Translations under genes and position numbers: made by a program
The notes under the pieces: generated by a model
Database searches by the model: none
Told to the model about the DNA's origin: nothing
What the model saw: only the letters and a program-made list of their open reading frames with translations
Part shown: positions 15,871-23,620 of the stretch, piece after piece
Numbering within the stretch: the first letter of the stretch is position 1
Layout of the letters: every line of letters begins with the position of its first letter
NCBI GenBank assembly: GCA_943368345.1
Contig: CALRKY020000009.1
Location: forward strand, 1 to 64,000
Direction of reading: 5' to 3'
DNA length: 64,000 bases
Source: JADCGM01 sp943368345
Lineage (GTDB): Bacteria > Pseudomonadota > Alphaproteobacteria > Sphingomonadales > Sphingomonadaceae

Positions 15871-17052
15871 TTACATGCCGCCGGTTGCGAAGTTGATCTC
15901 CACGCGGCGGTTCTGCGGTTCACGCACACCGTCGGCGGTATCAACCAGTGGCTTGCCTTCACCGAAAGCCTCGGTGGTGATCGACCCGGCTGCAACACCC
16001 TTGCCACCAAGATAGGTCTTCACAGCCGCAGCGCGACGCTCTGACAAAGCCTGGTTGTAGGTGTCCGACCCGGACTTGTCGGCATGTCCAGCCAGCGTGA
16101 CCTTGGCCTGACCGGTCGTGGCATAGGCTTCGGCAGCACGATCGAGGATCGCGGCAGCTTCACCGGTGACATCGGACTTGTCGAAGTCAAAGAACACAAT
16201 GAACGGCCCTGGCGCAACCACGGCTGGCGGCGGAGCTGGCTCCGGCGGCGGCGGGGGTGGTGGTGGCGGCGGAGGCGGTGGGGGCGGCGGCGGCGGCGGC
16301 GGTGGGGCCGGCGGTTCACCAAAGTTGAATGTCAACGACGCCATCAGGCTGTGCGTGCGCACGCGGCCATCAAGAGCCTGGCCACCGATGGTCCGGGTGC
16401 GGACATTCGCGGCGTTGAAGAAGCGGTACTTCACACCGAAATCGACGGTGTCGCTGATCGCGCGACGGATGCCAGCAATCGCCTGATAGGCAACACCGGT
16501 ATCGCTGTCGTTGGCGAAGGCCGCGCCGCCGGTCTGGAGGCGATAGCCAGCCAGCTTGACCCGGGCAACACCAAGACCGCCGCCGATGTAACCACCCCAG
16601 GGCGAATCTTCACCGCCGAAGTCGAACAGAGCGTTGGTCATGAAGCTGAGGACCCGCGTGTTGCCATCAGCGCGCGAGAATATGCCGGTCGTGTAGGTTC
16701 CAACCGGAACCAGCGCACCAGCGGCACCGCCGGGCTGACCCTGACCAGCCGGGATACCTGCGAGCGTGATGCCCTTCAGGCCGGCATCCTTGTAGCCGAG
16801 CTCGAACTCGGCGCGGAACACGCCAAAGTCGTAACCAACAAGGCCGTCAACATCATAGCCATAATGATGGTCTGCAACGATCGCGGCTGCGACCCGTGCA
16901 CTTGGTACGGTGGTGGTGTTCAGGTCGTAGGACGGATCCTCGACAATCATGCCGCCGCCTTCAATCCCGATATACCAGGCACCATCGCGTGCGAAGGCCG
17001 GTCCTGCGAGCGCGGTCGTCGCCAGCGCTGCCGCTACGGCAATATTGCGCAT
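15871..17052 (-). CDS. OmpA-family outer-membrane protein with poly-Pro hinge
   Basis: A 393-aa protein with a signal peptide (to about residue 22, AFAR) and an eight-strand-type barrel (about 23-248, with WYIGIEGGG and the final LTFNFGE). A proline hinge of more than 20 near-uninterrupted Pro follows, then a periplasmic OmpA peptidoglycan-binding domain (about 280-393). The domain shows FFDFDKSDVTGEA, TLAGHADKSGSDTYNQALSERRA and PQNRRVEINF; the Asp of HADKSG and the Arg of NRRVEI bind diaminopimelate in this family. AAGGGGAC precedes the ATG. It anchors the outer membrane to peptidoglycan. Confidence 0.93.
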   Translation of the reverse strand: MRNIAVAAALATTALAGPAFARDGAWYIGIEGGGMIVEDPSYDLNTTTVPSARVAAAIVADHHYGYDVDGLVGYDFGVFRAEFELGYKDAGLKGITLAGIPAGQGQPGGAAGALVPVGTYTTGIFSRADGNTRVLSFMTNALFDFGGEDSPWGGYIGGGLGVARVKLAGYRLQTGGAAFANDSDTGVAYQAIAGIRRAISDTVDFGVKYRFFNAANVRTRTIGGQALDGRVRTHSLMASLTFNFGEPPAPPPPPPPPPPPPPPPPPPPPPEPAPPPAVVAPGPFIVFFDFDKSDVTGEAAAILDRAAEAYATTGQAKVTLAGHADKSGSDTYNQALSERRAAAVKTYLGGKGVAAGSITTEAFGEGKPLVDTADGVREPQNRRVEINFATGGM

Positions 17053-17200
17053 GTGTGTCCCCTTTCAAAAAATGCTGTGCCCCTTCCGAGGCAACAGGGA
17101 ACTCCTAACCCAGCCAATATGCCGGTGCAAGCCGCGAGCCGCTCGGACTGTTGCATAATCATCGCACCCCGACCGGGAAGTTACAAACACCCGTCGTGTC

Positions 17201-17701
17201 TTAGGTGGCGATCAGACCGTGCTCCCGCAATCGCGCCAACAGTCCGGTGATGGCGGCTCGGGCCTCCGCGTCGATGACACTGCCTCCGCTTGGGTCGGCC
17301 ACTGCGGCACCGCGCGCACCAGTGACTTTCAGGCCGCCGATGACCAGCGCCGACGCGGGCCAATCACCAAACACCCAGCCAAACGGGCCGAAGCGACCAT
17401 AGGTCCCGTCGTCATGCCCCCAGACCAGGCAGCCCTCGCGCGGCGGGATGAACAGCCATCCCCCGGCACTCCAGCAGGCGATATCCCCACTCCGCCCAGC
17501 CCAGACCCCCGTCGCGGCTGCGGCCACGATCCAGCATTGCCCTTCCACCGGCGCACCCGGCGGTACCGCCAACGTCCGGCTTTCGACTGCTGATTGCAGC
17601 AGGACATCCGCCCGGATCAGCGCCTCGTTGTGCGTGATCTCCTTTTGCGCCTGCCCGGACTGCAACAGCTCCAGCCCATAACGCGCCGTCACCTCGGTCA
17701 T
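17201..17701 (-). CDS. DUF2793 protein of the GTA/phage tail module
   Basis: A 166-aa DUF2793 protein, found at the end of GTA-like and prophage tail clusters in sphingomonads and relatives. Recognisable are the start LELLQSGQAQKEITHNEAL, then GQCWIVAAAATGVWAGRSG and GGWLFIPPREGCLVW. AAGGAGA lies just upstream of the ATG. It follows the tail-protein fragment by about 30 nt, in the order known for GTA clusters. The reading frame is intact, though the cluster upstream is decayed. Confidence 0.8.
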   Translation of the reverse strand: MTEVTARYGLELLQSGQAQKEITHNEALIRADVLLQSAVESRTLAVPPGAPVEGQCWIVAAAATGVWAGRSGDIACWSAGGWLFIPPREGCLVWGHDDGTYGRFGPFGWVFGDWPASALVIGGLKVTGARGAAVADPSGGSVIDAEARAAITGLLARLREHGLIAT

Positions 17702-17732
17702 GTCTCAATCTCCTTCAGTTCGGGGTCGGCGC

Positions 17733-18350
17733 TTAGGCCGGGATATGAATATCTTGCATCCGTCCCGCGCCGGGTCCGGTCAGCGCACTGGTCTGGGCGA
17801 TGTTGAGGTCGATATCCACGACCGGCCCGCCAAAGTCCGCCGCCTGGTCAGCGGCAGTGTAGGTAAACCGCGACTCAAATGCCGAACTGGCCCGCAACAC
17901 CGGCCCGCCCGACCCTATGGTCAGCGCGTAGCGTTCGGTTTCCTCACCCAGCGGCGCATCGGCCCCGTCGATCCAGTCGAATCCCTGACGGCTCCGGCGC
18001 GTCCACCGCAACTCAATATCCCCACCGGCCACCCGGCTCCCCCGAACATGGACCGGGCTGAGCGGCCGCAAAGCTCGCCCAATCACGGGGACCGTCACCA
18101 CCGGAACGCTCCCGCTCAAATCGCCGGGGCCAACCGCCTTGAACATCAACGTGCCGCCGATGCTGCCAACCGGAGCATCGAACGGCAGCAGCAGAAGCGG
18201 ATCAAGCAGCACGAACCGCTCGCCCACCCCATGTCCGACAGCGGCGGCCTCGCTTCCCCTCCGCCCCCGCAGCAGCCCGGACAACCGGAACCGCCGCCCG
18301 CCGACTGTGCAGGCTAGCCGAGCCACCTCTCCCCAATCCGAAATGATCAT
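17733..18350 (-). pseudogene. C-terminal remnant of GTA tail (TIM-barrel/host-specificity) protein
   Basis: An open frame of 205 codons whose sequence looks like the last part of the very large GTA tail protein (gp15-like, normally over 1000 aa). Key blocks are GEVARL, LLRGRRGSE, GERFVLLDP, LRPLSPVHVRG and WTRRSRQGFDWIDGADAPLGEE. The N-terminal nine tenths are missing. At about 18320-18340 it is joined, in a different frame, to the beginning of the portal gene. All GTA genes that should lie between portal and tail (protease, capsid, adaptors, tape measure) are absent. The apparent ATG at 18350 is incidental. Confidence 0.75.
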
Positions 18351-18810
18351 CGAGCGGATGGAATATCTTCAGGTGCAGGACCTGATCTGGCGCAAACCGC
18401 GTCGCCGCCGCGCCCGTCCGATAGACATAGGCGGCGGGCCAGCCATCGCTACCGGCTTCGATGCTGATCCGCTCGGGCCTGAGCAGGTGCAGAGCCATCG
18501 CGTCCCCGGTCACAAAGCCATTGCCATGCAGCAACAGGGCCGTCGCCAATCCTTCGATGAAATCCGCCCCTGTCTGCCCCGGATTGGGCCGCCCCAGCAG
18601 CCGCAGCGCGCCCGTCTCGCCGGTCAGCGGCGCACTCGCCGCGCTTTCCGCCACCAGCCGCACCGCCCGCTGCGCCACCGGATTGCCGAGGTAAGCCGCG
18701 CGCACTTGCGCTTCATAGCCTTGCGGCGGTTCGCCCGATGACCAGACACCGGTGCTCCAGCGCGCCAGACGCGGCGCACGCGCCTTGGTCCCGAACCAGG
18801 GGAATTTCAT
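18330..18810 (-). pseudogene. N-terminal remnant of GTA/HK97-type portal protein
   Basis: From ATG 18810 (AAAGG upstream) the frame encodes about 160 residues of an HK97-family portal protein. Blocks include AAYLGNPVAQRAVRLVAESA, LLGRPNPGQTGADFIEGLAT, LLLHGNGFV, LRPERISIE and VLHLKIFHPLDDHFGL. The homologous stretch stops at DHFGL; beyond it the frame reads unrelated residues to a stop at 18202, while another frame carries the tail-protein end. The portal has therefore lost its C-terminal half by deletion. Portal proteins form the DNA entry ring of the capsid, and this fragment cannot. Confidence 0.78.
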
Positions 18811-19126
18811 GCCATTGCCTTTCAGGATTGCCGCCGGGACCCGGCGCGAAGCCGGGCGCAGCGCGGCGCATTTGTCGCAGGCCGGGGCCGCAAAAGTTGT
18901 TACAATTTTGTAGTTAATTTTGCCGAAAACGACTAGGAGCCGTCCCGGGTCACTCCCTAGGTCTGCCATCGTGCAGACCGGCACCGCAGCGCTGATTCGA
19001 CCCAGCCTGCGGTGCCATGGGGCCCAGCTACTGCGAGACCGGAGCGCACGCGCAACAGTCGTCCAGCGACGGCTTTGCAGGTCCGCGGCACAGCGCTATA
19101 GCACGCTGAAATGGAGATCATTTCGC

Positions 19127-19771
19127 ATGCATAACTTCGCCGCCGCCGCGCTCTGCGCGTCCCTCGGCTTCGCCTCATCGGCAGGGGCCGCAGCGATTTC
19201 GCTCGCCGACTTTTCGGGGACCGAGTCGGTCGTCACGTTCAACGGCCTCAGCAACGCGCAGGTCGTCTCGCCGACCTTCTCCTTTGCTGGCGTAACCTTC
19301 ACGAACAACAGCAATTTCGGCGGGCTTCAGTATTGGCAGCCAAACGCGTTCGGCATTGGCGGCACGGTCGCCCTCGGTCAGTCGTCGGAAATAACCGACA
19401 TCACGGTCAACCTCGGCACGGCCTGGCAGCGCGTCGGCATCAACGCTGGCAATCCTGCCATCGTGGGCGGAAACTTCGGGCCGGCGAATTTCCGCGTCAG
19501 CTTTTTCGATTCGAACGCGACTCTGCTCGGCTCCGTCACCAACAGCAGCCTGTTCTCCCAGCCATTTTTCGGATGGGAGAATAGCGCCGGCATTCTGTCA
19601 ATGCGTATCGTCGAAATCTCGGGACCCAACGGCGTATCGGGCTGGCTCGACAACCTGCGCTTCGAAAGCGACCCGCCACCACCGCCGCCCGCGCCAGCCC
19701 CCGAACCCGCCAGCCTCGCACTCCTCGGCCTCGGCTTTGGCGCGCTGGCCGTCCGCCGCCGCAATGCTTAA
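19127..19771 (+). CDS. PEP-CTERM sorting-domain exported protein
   Basis: A 214-aa secreted protein with a signal peptide (residues 1-20, ASSAGA), a beta-rich middle with FNGLSN and GWLDNLRFES, and a Pro/Ala linker. It ends in a PEP-CTERM tail: EPASLALLGLGFGALAV then RRRNA. Such tails are processed by exosortase systems and the proteins are often linked to exopolysaccharide. GGAG lies 11 nt before the ATG. The gene stands on the opposite strand between the GTA terminase and portal genes, which are adjacent in intact clusters, so it looks inserted. Its end is 3 nt from the terminase end. Confidence 0.85.
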   Translation: MHNFAAAALCASLGFASSAGAAAISLADFSGTESVVTFNGLSNAQVVSPTFSFAGVTFTNNSNFGGLQYWQPNAFGIGGTVALGQSSEITDITVNLGTAWQRVGINAGNPAIVGGNFGPANFRVSFFDSNATLLGSVTNSSLFSQPFFGWENSAGILSMRIVEISGPNGVSGWLDNLRFESDPPPPPPAPAPEPASLALLGLGFGALAVRRRNA

Positions 19772-19774
19772 CCG

Positions 19775-21139
19775 TCAAATCGCCCTGATCCTCGGCCCCC
19801 GCGCCGCAGCCCCCAGCATCAACTCAGTCAGCGCCCAAACCAGCGCATCGGCCCGGTCCGGTGATCGCCCGGGTCCGGCATAGGTGCCACCCGCCACCAT
19901 GCCGCACATTTCGTCTTCAAGCTGCGGGAAGGTTCCGTGGTGCACCACCCGGCCCCCGGCATAAAGGCTCGCCACCGGTTCGGCCCGCGCCACCTTGCCC
20001 CGTGCTGCATGAACCTTCCGAACCGGCAAATTCGCCTCGACAGACCGCAGCACGCTCACCACCATGTCACCGCCATTGTTGGTCTCGGCGATCACGCGAT
20101 CGGCACCGCAAACGTCCGCTGCCGCCACCACCGCCCTCGCCCAGCCTTCCGGTGATCGCCCACTGACCGAACAATCCGCCAGCACATGCCCGCGTCCATC
20201 CTGACCCAGCGCCACCACAATGATCCCGCAGGCATCCCCGCCCGTCGTCGCCGGTGGATCCACCCCAACCACCACCCGCCGCCACTTGCTACCCTCCCTC
20301 TCACAGGGGGAGGGCGACACGCCGACCGGCGAGCGGGGAGAGGGTGCCACCCGGCAAGCCTCAATCCCGTCCCGCGTCCACAGCGCGCCCTCGACATCCT
20401 CGATCAGCTCGCCGTCCAGTTCCTGCCGCCCCAGCCGCGTTCCGCCATAGGCCTCCGTCACTGCCGCAATGAAATTCGGCGGCAGGTGCGCAGCATTGTC
20501 GACTGTCCGCCCCCGCGTCACCATGACCTTGGGATCGGCCAGCAGCGCCCGGATCAGCGGTACCGGACGCGGTGTCGTGGTCAGCACTGCGCGCGGACGA
20601 CTGCCCCGACGCAGCGCCAGCCGCAGGTTCATCCAGACCTTTGGTCCATCGATCCAGCGCGCCACCTCGTCGCCCCAGGCAAAATGAAATTGCGGCCCGC
20701 GCAGCGCGTCCGGCTCCTCGGCGGAGAACCAGTCGATCCGCGAGCCGTTCATCCAGACCAATTGCCGTTTTGACGGTTCATAGCTGCGGATTTCCTCTGG
20801 CGGCGTCACCGCCAATATCCCGCTTTCGCCCTCCAGCATCACCGACCGCGCATCATGGTGCGTCGGCGCAATCAGCGCGATCCGCGCCCGCGGCCACCGT
20901 TTGCCGACACTCTCAACCCACTGCGCCCCGGTGCGTGTCTTGCCAAATCCGCGCCCCGCCATCACCAGCCAGGCATCCCAAAGCCCTGCCGGCTCAATCT
21001 GCGCCGACCGCCGGGTGAAATGCCAATGCCCGATGGCGGCGGCAAACCGCGCCTCGCCCATCGCTTTGCGCCATCCAGCCACCAGCGCCGCATCACACGT
21101 CCCAAGTCGGGCGCTGGCAGAATCATCGGTCGGCGTCAT
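19775..21139 (-). CDS. GTA/phage terminase large subunit
   Basis: DNA-packaging ATPase and nuclease (454 aa). The ATPase domain has Walker A AGRGFGKTRTGA, a Walker B-like region ending WGDEVARW, and the coupling TTTPRP. The nuclease half includes VVGVDPPATTGGD and IAETNNGGD, with acidic metal ligands, then PDRADALVWAL. The two halves are separated by an unusual 20-residue insert (about CRVAPSPRSPVGVS onward) encoded by a GC-rich repeat at 20291-20345. The ATG overlaps the stop of the small-subunit-like gene by four bases. The frame is open, but with portal and capsid genes lost it is unlikely to have a packaging role. Confidence 0.88.
   Translation of the reverse strand: MTPTDDSASARLGTCDAALVAGWRKAMGEARFAAAIGHWHFTRRSAQIEPAGLWDAWLVMAGRGFGKTRTGAQWVESVGKRWPRARIALIAPTHHDARSVMLEGESGILAVTPPEEIRSYEPSKRQLVWMNGSRIDWFSAEEPDALRGPQFHFAWGDEVARWIDGPKVWMNLRLALRRGSRPRAVLTTTPRPVPLIRALLADPKVMVTRGRTVDNAAHLPPNFIAAVTEAYGGTRLGRQELDGELIEDVEGALWTRDGIEACRVAPSPRSPVGVSPSPCEREGSKWRRVVVGVDPPATTGGDACGIIVVALGQDGRGHVLADCSVSGRSPEGWARAVVAAADVCGADRVIAETNNGGDMVVSVLRSVEANLPVRKVHAARGKVARAEPVASLYAGGRVVHHGTFPQLEDEMCGMVAGGTYAGPGRSPDRADALVWALTELMLGAAARGPRIRAI
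20291..20345. repeat. GC-rich palindromic repeat element inside the terminase gene
   Basis: An imperfect inverted repeat: ACCCTCCCTC at one end and GGGGAGAGGGT at the other, with a smaller CTCCCT/AGGGGGAG hairpin inside. It resembles the short intergenic palindromes common in proteobacterial genomes, yet here it is read through in frame and adds about 20 residues to the protein. Confidence 0.55.
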
Positions 21140-21609
21140 GGCGTCGCCTTCCCGGCCAGCGCTGCATCAATCTTCGCCGTCAGCGCGGCGGCATCGGCTT
21201 CGGCTTCCGCCGCCTTCTCCGATGCTGCGGCCCGTTCAGCCGGAACCGCCGTCGCCGGATGCCGTTCCAGCAGGAACATCAGCAACCGATCAGAATACTC
21301 CCGCTGCCGCCCGACCGGCTTGCCCAGATGATAGATGGTCTTCGAAACCCCCTTCACCGCCCGTTCGATGGCAATGGCGCGCAATGTGTCGCTATATTGG
21401 TCAAGCGCCAGCTGCCACTGCGCCGCAAATCCCGCATCACGTTGCCGCAGATTGTAGCAGCAGGCCGTCGACCGCTCGATTGCTTGCGCCGCTTTTACCA
21501 CCACACCGGTTGTTGCCAGCACCTCAAGGAAGTTCGCCCGCTGCTCCAGCGTCATCCGCTTTTTTGGTGCCTCGGGTGCGACCGCCACCTTGCCGGCTGG
21601 CTTTGTCAT
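21136..21609 (-). CDS. Terminase small-subunit-like protein
   Basis: A 157-aa protein starting at 21609, where GGGAGGGT precedes the ATG. The N-terminal part has a helix-turn-helix (LEQRANFLEVLATTGVVVKAAQAIERS), followed by a helical domain with DQYSDTLRAIAIERAVKGV and an Ala/Glu-rich C-terminal coiled-coil-like tail. This is the typical first gene of GTA-like clusters, probably recognising DNA and contacting the large terminase subunit. It is four bases out of phase with the large-subunit gene (ATGA overlap). Confidence 0.75.
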   Translation of the reverse strand: MTKPAGKVAVAPEAPKKRMTLEQRANFLEVLATTGVVVKAAQAIERSTACCYNLRQRDAGFAAQWQLALDQYSDTLRAIAIERAVKGVSKTIYHLGKPVGRQREYSDRLLMFLLERHPATAVPAERAAASEKAAEAEADAAALTAKIDAALAGKATP

Positions 21610-21789
21610 CGCACCCTCCCCAAATGAAACGACCGGGCCAGCGCGTGCTTCCCGGTCGCAATTCGTCATCGTTCCTGTTTTGTACTCAATAGCGTGACGC
21701 TTGTCAAGCAAAAAGTGCGTCATTGGTTATTCCGGGTCATTTTTCTTGACGAAACCACCCCCGCCGCATACCTGCGCCCCTCCCGAGAC

Positions 21790-21865
21790 GGCCCCTTCGT
21801 CTAGCGGTCCAGGACGTCGCCCTCTCACGGCGAAAACACGGGTTCGATTCCCGTAGGGGTCACCA
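21790..21865 (+). tRNA. tRNA-Glu (CTC)
   Basis: Acceptor arm GGCCCCT pairs with AGGGGTC and CCA is encoded at 21863-21865. The anticodon stem TCGCC/GGCGA encloses CTCTCAC, anticodon CTC, glutamate. The T arm GGGTTCGATTCCC is intact. It lies between the GTA remnant and the AbiE toxin-antitoxin genes. tRNA 3' ends are common integration sites, but no duplicated copy of this 3' end was found in the window. Confidence 0.95.
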
Positions 21866-21882
21866 CGGAACACAAAATGTGC

Positions 21883-21917
21883 CGGCAGCGCAAGCTGCCG
21901 CGAAGCGCCAGAGGCGC
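21883..21917. repeat. Two short hairpins after tRNA-Glu
   Basis: CGGCAGC-GCAA-GCTGCCG at 21883-21900, then GCGCC-AGA-GGCGC at 21905-21917. Neither has a T run. They may process or terminate the tRNA transcript. Confidence 0.5.
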
Positions 21918-21993
21918 AAGCCCAACGGAAAACCGCCGCCCACCGATCACTCTCCTCGAGTCTCGTTCCGCAACGAACCAAGAAATTCTTGAA

Positions 21994-22012
21994 ACTTTCA
22001 CAATCTGAAAGT
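21994..22012. promoter_or_regulatory. Inverted repeat upstream of the AbiEi antitoxin
   Basis: ACTTTC and GAAAGT form a perfect 6-bp dyad separated by 7 bases, 12 nt before the chosen AbiEi start. AbiEi antitoxins bind inverted repeats in their own promoter, so this is a candidate autoregulatory operator. Confidence 0.5.
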
Positions 22013-22024
22013 ATCAGGAATTTT

Positions 22025-22711
22025 ATGACCACCCTCGCCACGCAGATCGCCGGATCAAGCCTTGCTGATCGCATCTTCCACGAAGATCAGCTGGGTGCAC
22101 TCCTCGGCGGCAGCGATGCCCGCCGCTACGCCCTGGTTCACCGGGCCATCAAAGACGGCTCCTTGATCCGGCTGAAACGGGCCACCTACATGCTCGGTGG
22201 GCGGAACCGCAGCACCGCCGTCCACCCCTTTGCCGCTGCGCAGGCTCTCATGCCCGGCAGCTATGTCTCCTTTGAAACCGCTCTGGCCTATCACGGCTGG
22301 ATTCCGGAGGCTGTGGTCAGCACCGCGAGTGTCACACCGGGCCGCAAAACTACCAGCCATGACACACCGGTTCTGGGCCATTTCAGCTTTCATCCGCTCG
22401 CCCTGCGGGACTACCGGTTCCTGACCAGTGTCGACCGTGTAAAGCTCGGCAATCTCACGGCATTCATCGCGCAGCCGTTGCGGGCGCTGATCGACCACGT
22501 CGCCCTGCGGAAGGAGCATTGGTCGGGCTTCGACTGGCTCACCAGCGGCATGCGGATCGACGAGGACCTGCTGCAATCTCTCAGCCCCGGGGATTTCGCC
22601 GCGCTCCGGCCGGTTTACCGCCACAAGGCCGCCAACCAGTTTCTCCAGTCGCTCGAAGACGCACTTCTGACGACCAAAGGCGCTGCCACAGGACACCCCG
22701 GCGATGATTGA
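22025..22711 (+). CDS. AbiEi-family type IV antitoxin
   Basis: A 228-aa protein of the AbiEi (COG5340-like) antitoxin family. The N-terminal winged-helix region (about residues 15-60, with VHRAIKDGSLIRLKRATYML) binds DNA and represses the operon. The rest (SFETALAYHGWIPE, TFIAQPLRALIDHVALR) matches the family body. The start at 22025 has AGGA upstream; the frame opens at 21989. It overlaps the toxin gene by 8 bases. AbiEi counteracts the AbiEii nucleotidyltransferase without forming a stable complex. Confidence 0.85.
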   Translation: MTTLATQIAGSSLADRIFHEDQLGALLGGSDARRYALVHRAIKDGSLIRLKRATYMLGGRNRSTAVHPFAAAQALMPGSYVSFETALAYHGWIPEAVVSTASVTPGRKTTSHDTPVLGHFSFHPLALRDYRFLTSVDRVKLGNLTAFIAQPLRALIDHVALRKEHWSGFDWLTSGMRIDEDLLQSLSPGDFAALRPVYRHKAANQFLQSLEDALLTTKGAATGHPGDD

Positions 22712-23561
22712 GCTCATTCAGAAGAAATTCCGCGAATATCGCGCGACCAACCCGGTCGAGGAAGAGCATGCCGTCAAGGAGATCATCCAGGAAATTGCGC
22801 TGTACGCGCTCTGGCGCGGTGATTTTTTCAACGTCGCCCTATTTCAGGGCGGCACCAGCCTGCGCATTCTCCACCGCCTGCCCCGGTTCTCCGAAGACCT
22901 CGATTTCATGCTGCGGTCGCCAAACCCCGAGTTTGATTGGACGCCCTATCTCAAAATCTTGGTCGAGGTTTTTGCCCAGTTCGGACTGAAGCTCGATGCC
23001 CAACCCCGGGAGAGGATGGACAGCAATGTTCGCGAAGCTGTGCTCAAGAATGACTCGATCGCCAGTCAGCTTGATTTGACCTTCGCTGGCACCGGGCAAC
23101 GCCGGACGATCAAGATCAAGTTGGAGATCGATACCAATCCCCCGCCGCAATCCGGGGAGGCCAGCACCTTCCTCGATTTCCCCGCCGACCATGAGGTGCG
23201 GCATCAGGACTTGCCGTCCAATTTCGCATTGAAAATCCATGCGCTGCTTTGCCGGGGTTATTTGAAGGGCCGGGATTGGTTTGACTTTTCCTGGTATGTC
23301 GCGAACGGAGTGTCTCCCAATCTGCCGCATCTTCAGGCCGCTCTCATCCAGGCCGGCCCTTGGACGGCGCACGACGACCTCAGCATCGACAGCAGATGGC
23401 TGGACGCCACGCTCCGAACCAAGATCACCACAATCGATTGGACGGCCGCCGCCAACGACGTCAGGCGCTTCCTCCGCCCCACCGAATCCAAATCCCTCGA
23501 CCTCTGGAGCGACCGCTTCTTCCTCGCAAAACTCGAAAAGATGGCGAGCCTCCCCCTTTGA
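22704..23561 (+). CDS. AbiEii-family nucleotidyltransferase toxin
   Basis: A 285-aa DUF1814/AbiEii nucleotidyltransferase. Motif I is GGTSLRILHRLPRFSEDLDF, with the catalytic SEDLDF acidic pair. The later KGRDWFDFSW block carries the other conserved acidic residue and KIHALLCR the conserved Lys. Toxins of this group modify tRNA or block growth during phage attack (abortive infection). The catalytic residues are intact, so the toxin is probably active and held in check by the overlapping antitoxin. No phage-defence partner genes adjoin. Confidence 0.87.
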   Translation: MIELIQKKFREYRATNPVEEEHAVKEIIQEIALYALWRGDFFNVALFQGGTSLRILHRLPRFSEDLDFMLRSPNPEFDWTPYLKILVEVFAQFGLKLDAQPRERMDSNVREAVLKNDSIASQLDLTFAGTGQRRTIKIKLEIDTNPPPQSGEASTFLDFPADHEVRHQDLPSNFALKIHALLCRGYLKGRDWFDFSWYVANGVSPNLPHLQAALIQAGPWTAHDDLSIDSRWLDATLRTKITTIDWTAAANDVRRFLRPTESKSLDLWSDRFFLAKLEKMASLPL

Positions 23562-23620
23562 CCCACCCGCCACCTCTGGTCCACTATGCTTGCCCTGACC
23601 CTCGACCACAGGACTCCCCG

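Noticed and set aside
16084..17250. 388-codon plus-strand frame over the OmpA-family gene
   Set aside because: It is an antisense shadow caused by high GC content; the minus-strand protein has clear domains.
21727..22074. Minus-strand frame with YGNRTRVFAVRGRRPGPLDEG
   Set aside because: It is the antisense translation of tRNA-Glu, not a gene.
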